DNA of 9,117 bases from Bacteroidales bacterium (lineage in GTDB: Bacteria; Bacteroidota; Bacteroidia; Bacteroidales; UBA4181). The position numbers and the translations under genes were made by a program. Shown here in pieces: positions 6,521-9,117 of this stretch; within the stretch, counting starts at the first letter, position 1; each line of letters starts with the position of its first letter. Below the pieces are notes generated by a model. That model was given only the letters and a program-made list of their open reading frames with translations, searched no databases and was not told the DNA's origin. The stretch is from the NCBI GenBank assembly GCA_028700615.1, contig JAQVSH010000010.1, forward strand, positions 1 to 9,117, in the 5' to 3' direction.

Positions 6521-7546
6521 TTAATCTGACAGCGGATTTTCCTTTAACTGAGCCCTGACTTTATCTTCCAGTTCAGCCATTAATTCAGGATTATCCTGAA
6601 GAAGTTTCTTCAGGGCATCCCGTCCCTGTCCCAGCTTGGTATCTCCATAACTAAACCAGGATCCGCTTTTTTTAATAATTCCAAATTCAACTCCGATATC
6701 TATAATTTCTCCCACTTTGGAGATTCCTTCCCCGAACATGATATCAAACTCGGCTTTTCTGAAAGGAGGAGCCATTTTGTTTTTTACCACTTTAACCCGG
6801 GTTCTGTTTCCACTGACATCCTCACCATCTTTAATCTGAGTGGCTTTACGGATATCCAGGCGGACAGAAGCGTAAAATTTCAGGGCATTTCCACCGGTTG
6901 TGGTTTCAGGATTACCAAACATGACCCCGATTTTATCCCGCAATTGGTTGATAAAAATACAACAGGTATTGGTTTTACTGATCGTAGAAGTTAATTTTCT
7001 CAGGGCCTGAGACATCAGTCTGGCCTGAAGGCCCATCTTGGAATCTCCCATATCCCCTTCTATCTCGGCCTTGGGGGTTAATGCCGCCACCGAGTCAATA
7101 ACAACCACATCAATAGCGCCCGAACGAATCAAAGAATCGGCAATTTCCAACGCCTGTTCCCCGTTGTCCGGCTGGGAAATGTACAACATATCCATATCCA
7201 CGCCTAATTTCTCAGCATAAGAGCGGTCAAAGGCATGCTCTGCATCAATAAATGCGGCAATACCTCCCAGTTTCTGTGCTTCAGCAATGGCATGAATAGC
7301 CAGCGTGGTTTTCCCGGAAGATTCAGGGCCATAAATCTCGACCACCCTCCCGCGGGGATACCCGCCAATTCCCAATGCCACATCCAGTGAAATAGAACCG
7401 GAAGGGATAAAAGGGACCTCTTCAACTACAGAGTCGCCCATTCTCATGATCGTACCCTTGCCATAGTCTTTATCGATCTTATCTAAAGCCAATTGCAATG
7501 CTTTTAGCTTTTCTTTACTGATTTCTTTTTTGTCCACGGAATCCAT
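6521..7546 (-). CDS. recA: Recombinase A
   Basis: DNA-dependent ATPase that forms filaments on single-stranded DNA, catalyses strand exchange and acts as coprotease in damage responses. I prefer the ATG at 7546-7544 (341 residues, starting MDSVDKKEISKEK). It puts about 28 residues before the conserved DKDYGKGTIMRMG segment, as in well-studied RecA proteins. A GTG at 7591-7589 in the same frame would add 15 residues (356 total), but it lies inside a perfect inverted repeat and the extension resembles nothing I know in RecA. Counted from the GTG, Walker A GPESSGKT is at 88-95, Walker B VVVIDS at 162-167, loop L1 with EIEGDMGDSKMGLQAR at 176-191 and loop L2 with FGNPETTTGGNALKFY at 225-240. The DNA-binding and ATPase elements are intact. 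No promoter box is seen in the gap to gyrB, so co-transcription is likely. Confidence 0.97.
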   Translation of the reverse strand: MDSVDKKEISKEKLKALQLALDKIDKDYGKGTIMRMGDSVVEEVPFIPSGSISLDVALGIGGYPRGRVVEIYGPESSGKTTLAIHAIAEAQKLGGIAAFIDAEHAFDRSYAEKLGVDMDMLYISQPDNGEQALEIADSLIRSGAIDVVVIDSVAALTPKAEIEGDMGDSKMGLQARLMSQALRKLTSTISKTNTCCIFINQLRDKIGVMFGNPETTTGGNALKFYASVRLDIRKATQIKDGEDVSGNRTRVKVVKNKMAPPFRKAEFDIMFGEGISKVGEIIDIGVEFGIIKKSGSWFSYGDTKLGQGRDALKKLLQDNPELMAELEDKVRAQLKENPLSD

Positions 7547-7579
7547 AGATTTGATTTTCTGAGATTTGGCCTGCCCGAA

Positions 7580-7595
7580 TGAAGTTTTCACTTCA
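7580..7595. promoter_or_regulatory. Perfect 6-4-6 inverted repeat upstream of recA
   Basis: On the minus strand TGAAGT-GAAA-ACTTCA is a perfect dyad, extendable by a G-T pair at each end. It lies 10 bases after the gyrB stop and 33 bases before the preferred recA ATG. As RNA it would be a 6-7 bp hairpin with a GNRA (GAAA) tetraloop that buries the alternative GTG start. As DNA its 5/6-N4-5/6 layout is that of a dimer-binding operator. No T run follows it, so it is not an intrinsic terminator. The function is unknown. Confidence 0.5.
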
Positions 7596-7605
7596 CCCTG
7601 ATGAT

Positions 7606-9117
7606 TTATGCGTCAATATTTGCGTACTTGGCGTTTCTTTCAATAAATTCCCTTCTGGGAGGCACATCGTCTCCCATCAACATAGAAAATATCCGGTCAG
7701 ATTCGACTGCATTTTCTATCGAAATTTTCTTCAGCATCCTGCGTTCCGGATTCATGGTAGTTTCCCATAATTGTTCGGCGTTCATTTCTCCAAGACCTTT
7801 ATACCGCTGAACATGTAAACCGGCTTCTTTGCCCTTGCCCAACTCTTCAATGGCTGCTATACGTTCTTCATCGGTCCAGCAATAGATTTCCTGTTTCCCT
7901 TTTTTCACCAGATAAAGGGGAGGCGTGGCAATATAAACATGTCCGTTGCAAAGCAGATCATTCATGTATCTGAAGAAAAGCGTCAGAATCAGGGTATCAA
8001 TATGACTTCCGTCCACATCGGCATCGGTCATCAGAATAATCTTGTCATACCTTAACCCACTCAGATTTAAAGCTTTACTATCCTCTTCGGTACCAATAGT
8101 TACCCCAAGAGCCGTAAAAATATTTTTAATTTCTTCGCTTTCAAAGATACGGTGATCCATGGCTTTTTCCACATTCAGGATCTTCCCGCGCAAAGGAAGA
8201 ATCGCCTGAAATACGCGGTTCCTGCCCTGCTTGGCGGTTCCGCCTGCAGAATCCCCTTCCACTAAGAACAATTCACATTTTTGAGGATCTCTTTCAGAAC
8301 AATCCGCCAGTTTTCCCGGTAATCCGGAACCAGACAACACGTTTTTCCGTTGTACCATTTCACGGGCTTTACGGGCTGCATGACGTGCCGTTGCGGCAAG
8401 GACCACCTTATCAATGATCTTTCTGGCATCCTTTGGATTTTCTTCCAGATAATTCTCCAGTGCTGTAGTCACCGCCTGGGAGACCGAGGCCATGACTTCA
8501 TTATTTCCCAGTTTCGTTTTGGTCTGACCTTCAAACTGAGGTTCCTGAACCTTCACGGAAATAATGGCCGTCAGGCCTTCCCTGAAGTCCGCGGGATCAA
8601 TATCAAATTTCAGTTTGGACAAAAAGCCCTTATCCTCGGCAAACTTCTTTAAGGTGGTAGTAAGCCGCCTGCGGAAACCCGCGAGATGAGTACCTCCTTC
8701 AATGGTATTGATATTGTTTACATAGGAATGGACGTTTTCCGAAAACGAGGTATTGTATTGCATCGCCACCTCAACAGGAACTCCTGCTTTTTCAGTATCC
8801 AGATAAATAACCTGATCAATCAGACTTTCCCGGTTTGCATCCAGATACTTTACAAATTCACGCAATCCCAGATCAGAATGAAATTTAGCTGAACGAAATT
8901 CCCCGTTTTCCTCCAATTCTCGTTTATCAACCAGGGTCAGGGTGATTCCCTTGTTCAGATAGGCCAGTTCACGTAACCTGGTTTCCAGAATATCAAATTT
9001 GTATTCAAGGGTTGTAAAGATATCTCCATCGGGTTTAAAAGAAATACAGGTACCGGTTTTGTCTGTTTCTCCGACTACTTCCAGCGAGGTAACCGGCTTC
9101 CCGCAGGAAAATTGCAT
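7606..9117 (-). CDS. gyrB: DNA gyrase subunit B, 5' part outside window
   Basis: ATPase subunit of DNA gyrase, which introduces negative supercoils together with GyrA. Only the last 503 codons are present. The window ends at an ATG, but this is an internal Met just before the SCGKPVTSLEVVGETDKTGT segment, so the true start and the GHKL ATP-binding core (about 150 residues) lie beyond 9117. Visible parts are the transducer domain with the ATP-contacting QTK loop (198-200 in FEGQTKTKLGN), the TOPRIM domain with E287 in VEGDSAGGTAKQGRNR and the metal-binding DADVDG (365-370), and the conserved GLGEMNAEQLWETTMNP (441-457). The QGRNR-LPLRGKILNVEKAM wording (297-320) and the RREFIERNAKYANIDA end favour GyrB over ParE. 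No insertion is seen in the TOPRIM domain. recA follows with a gap of 14 or 59 bases, depending on its start. Confidence 0.96.
   Translation of the reverse strand: MQFSCGKPVTSLEVVGETDKTGTCISFKPDGDIFTTLEYKFDILETRLRELAYLNKGITLTLVDKRELEENGEFRSAKFHSDLGLREFVKYLDANRESLIDQVIYLDTEKAGVPVEVAMQYNTSFSENVHSYVNNINTIEGGTHLAGFRRRLTTTLKKFAEDKGFLSKLKFDIDPADFREGLTAIISVKVQEPQFEGQTKTKLGNNEVMASVSQAVTTALENYLEENPKDARKIIDKVVLAATARHAARKAREMVQRKNVLSGSGLPGKLADCSERDPQKCELFLVEGDSAGGTAKQGRNRVFQAILPLRGKILNVEKAMDHRIFESEEIKNIFTALGVTIGTEEDSKALNLSGLRYDKIILMTDADVDGSHIDTLILTLFFRYMNDLLCNGHVYIATPPLYLVKKGKQEIYCWTDEERIAAIEELGKGKEAGLHVQRYKGLGEMNAEQLWETTMNPERRMLKKISIENAVESDRIFSMLMGDDVPPRREFIERNAKYANIDA

Noticed and set aside
9115..9117. 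ATG at the window edge as the gyrB start
   Set aside because: It is an internal Met in the middle of GyrB; the ATP-binding domain must precede it outside the window.

Overview
The window is an ordinary chromosomal stretch, and every recognisable gene lies on the minus strand. The organism is most likely a member of the Bacteroidota. The evidence is a NuoC-NuoD fusion, an S9 peptidase resembling Porphyromonas-type DPP5, a TAnnTTTG-type promoter box, the near absence of Shine-Dalgarno sequences, and the lineage flavour of the GyrB and RecA proteins. The genus cannot be fixed from this sequence alone. I see no mobile element, CRISPR array, rRNA, tRNA, prophage or toxin-antitoxin gene.

In the direction of transcription (high to low coordinates) the layout is as follows. 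Block 1 runs 9117 to 2484: gyrB (5' part cut by the window edge), recA, a secreted S9C dipeptidyl-peptidase and an ABC-F ATPase. The gaps are about 59, 7 and 4 bases, so this looks like one transcription unit. It ends in two adjacent hairpins at 2433-2483, the second followed by a T run. Block 2 is rlmB (2401-1670), a single 23S rRNA methyltransferase gene. Block 3 is the start of a complex I operon: a promoter-like box at 1637-1630, then nuoA (1570-1220), nuoB (1229-654) and the fused nuoCD (from 649, running off the window at base 1). The nuo genes overlap or lie 4 bases apart.

Functionally, block 1 mixes DNA topology (GyrB), recombination and repair (RecA), cell-envelope peptide degradation and ribosome rescue or translation factor activity. 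Only gyrB and recA share an obvious theme. Block 3 supplies the membrane subunit NuoA and the peripheral-arm subunits NuoB, C and D of the proton-pumping NADH-quinone oxidoreductase.

I did not find a previously undescribed system. The observations most worth checking are small: a perfect 6-4-6 inverted repeat in the gyrB-recA junction that covers a competing GTG start, a dyad beside the nuo promoter box, a Cys in place of the usual acidic residue in the NuoC signature, and a 15-base tandem duplication in the NuoC N-terminal coding region.
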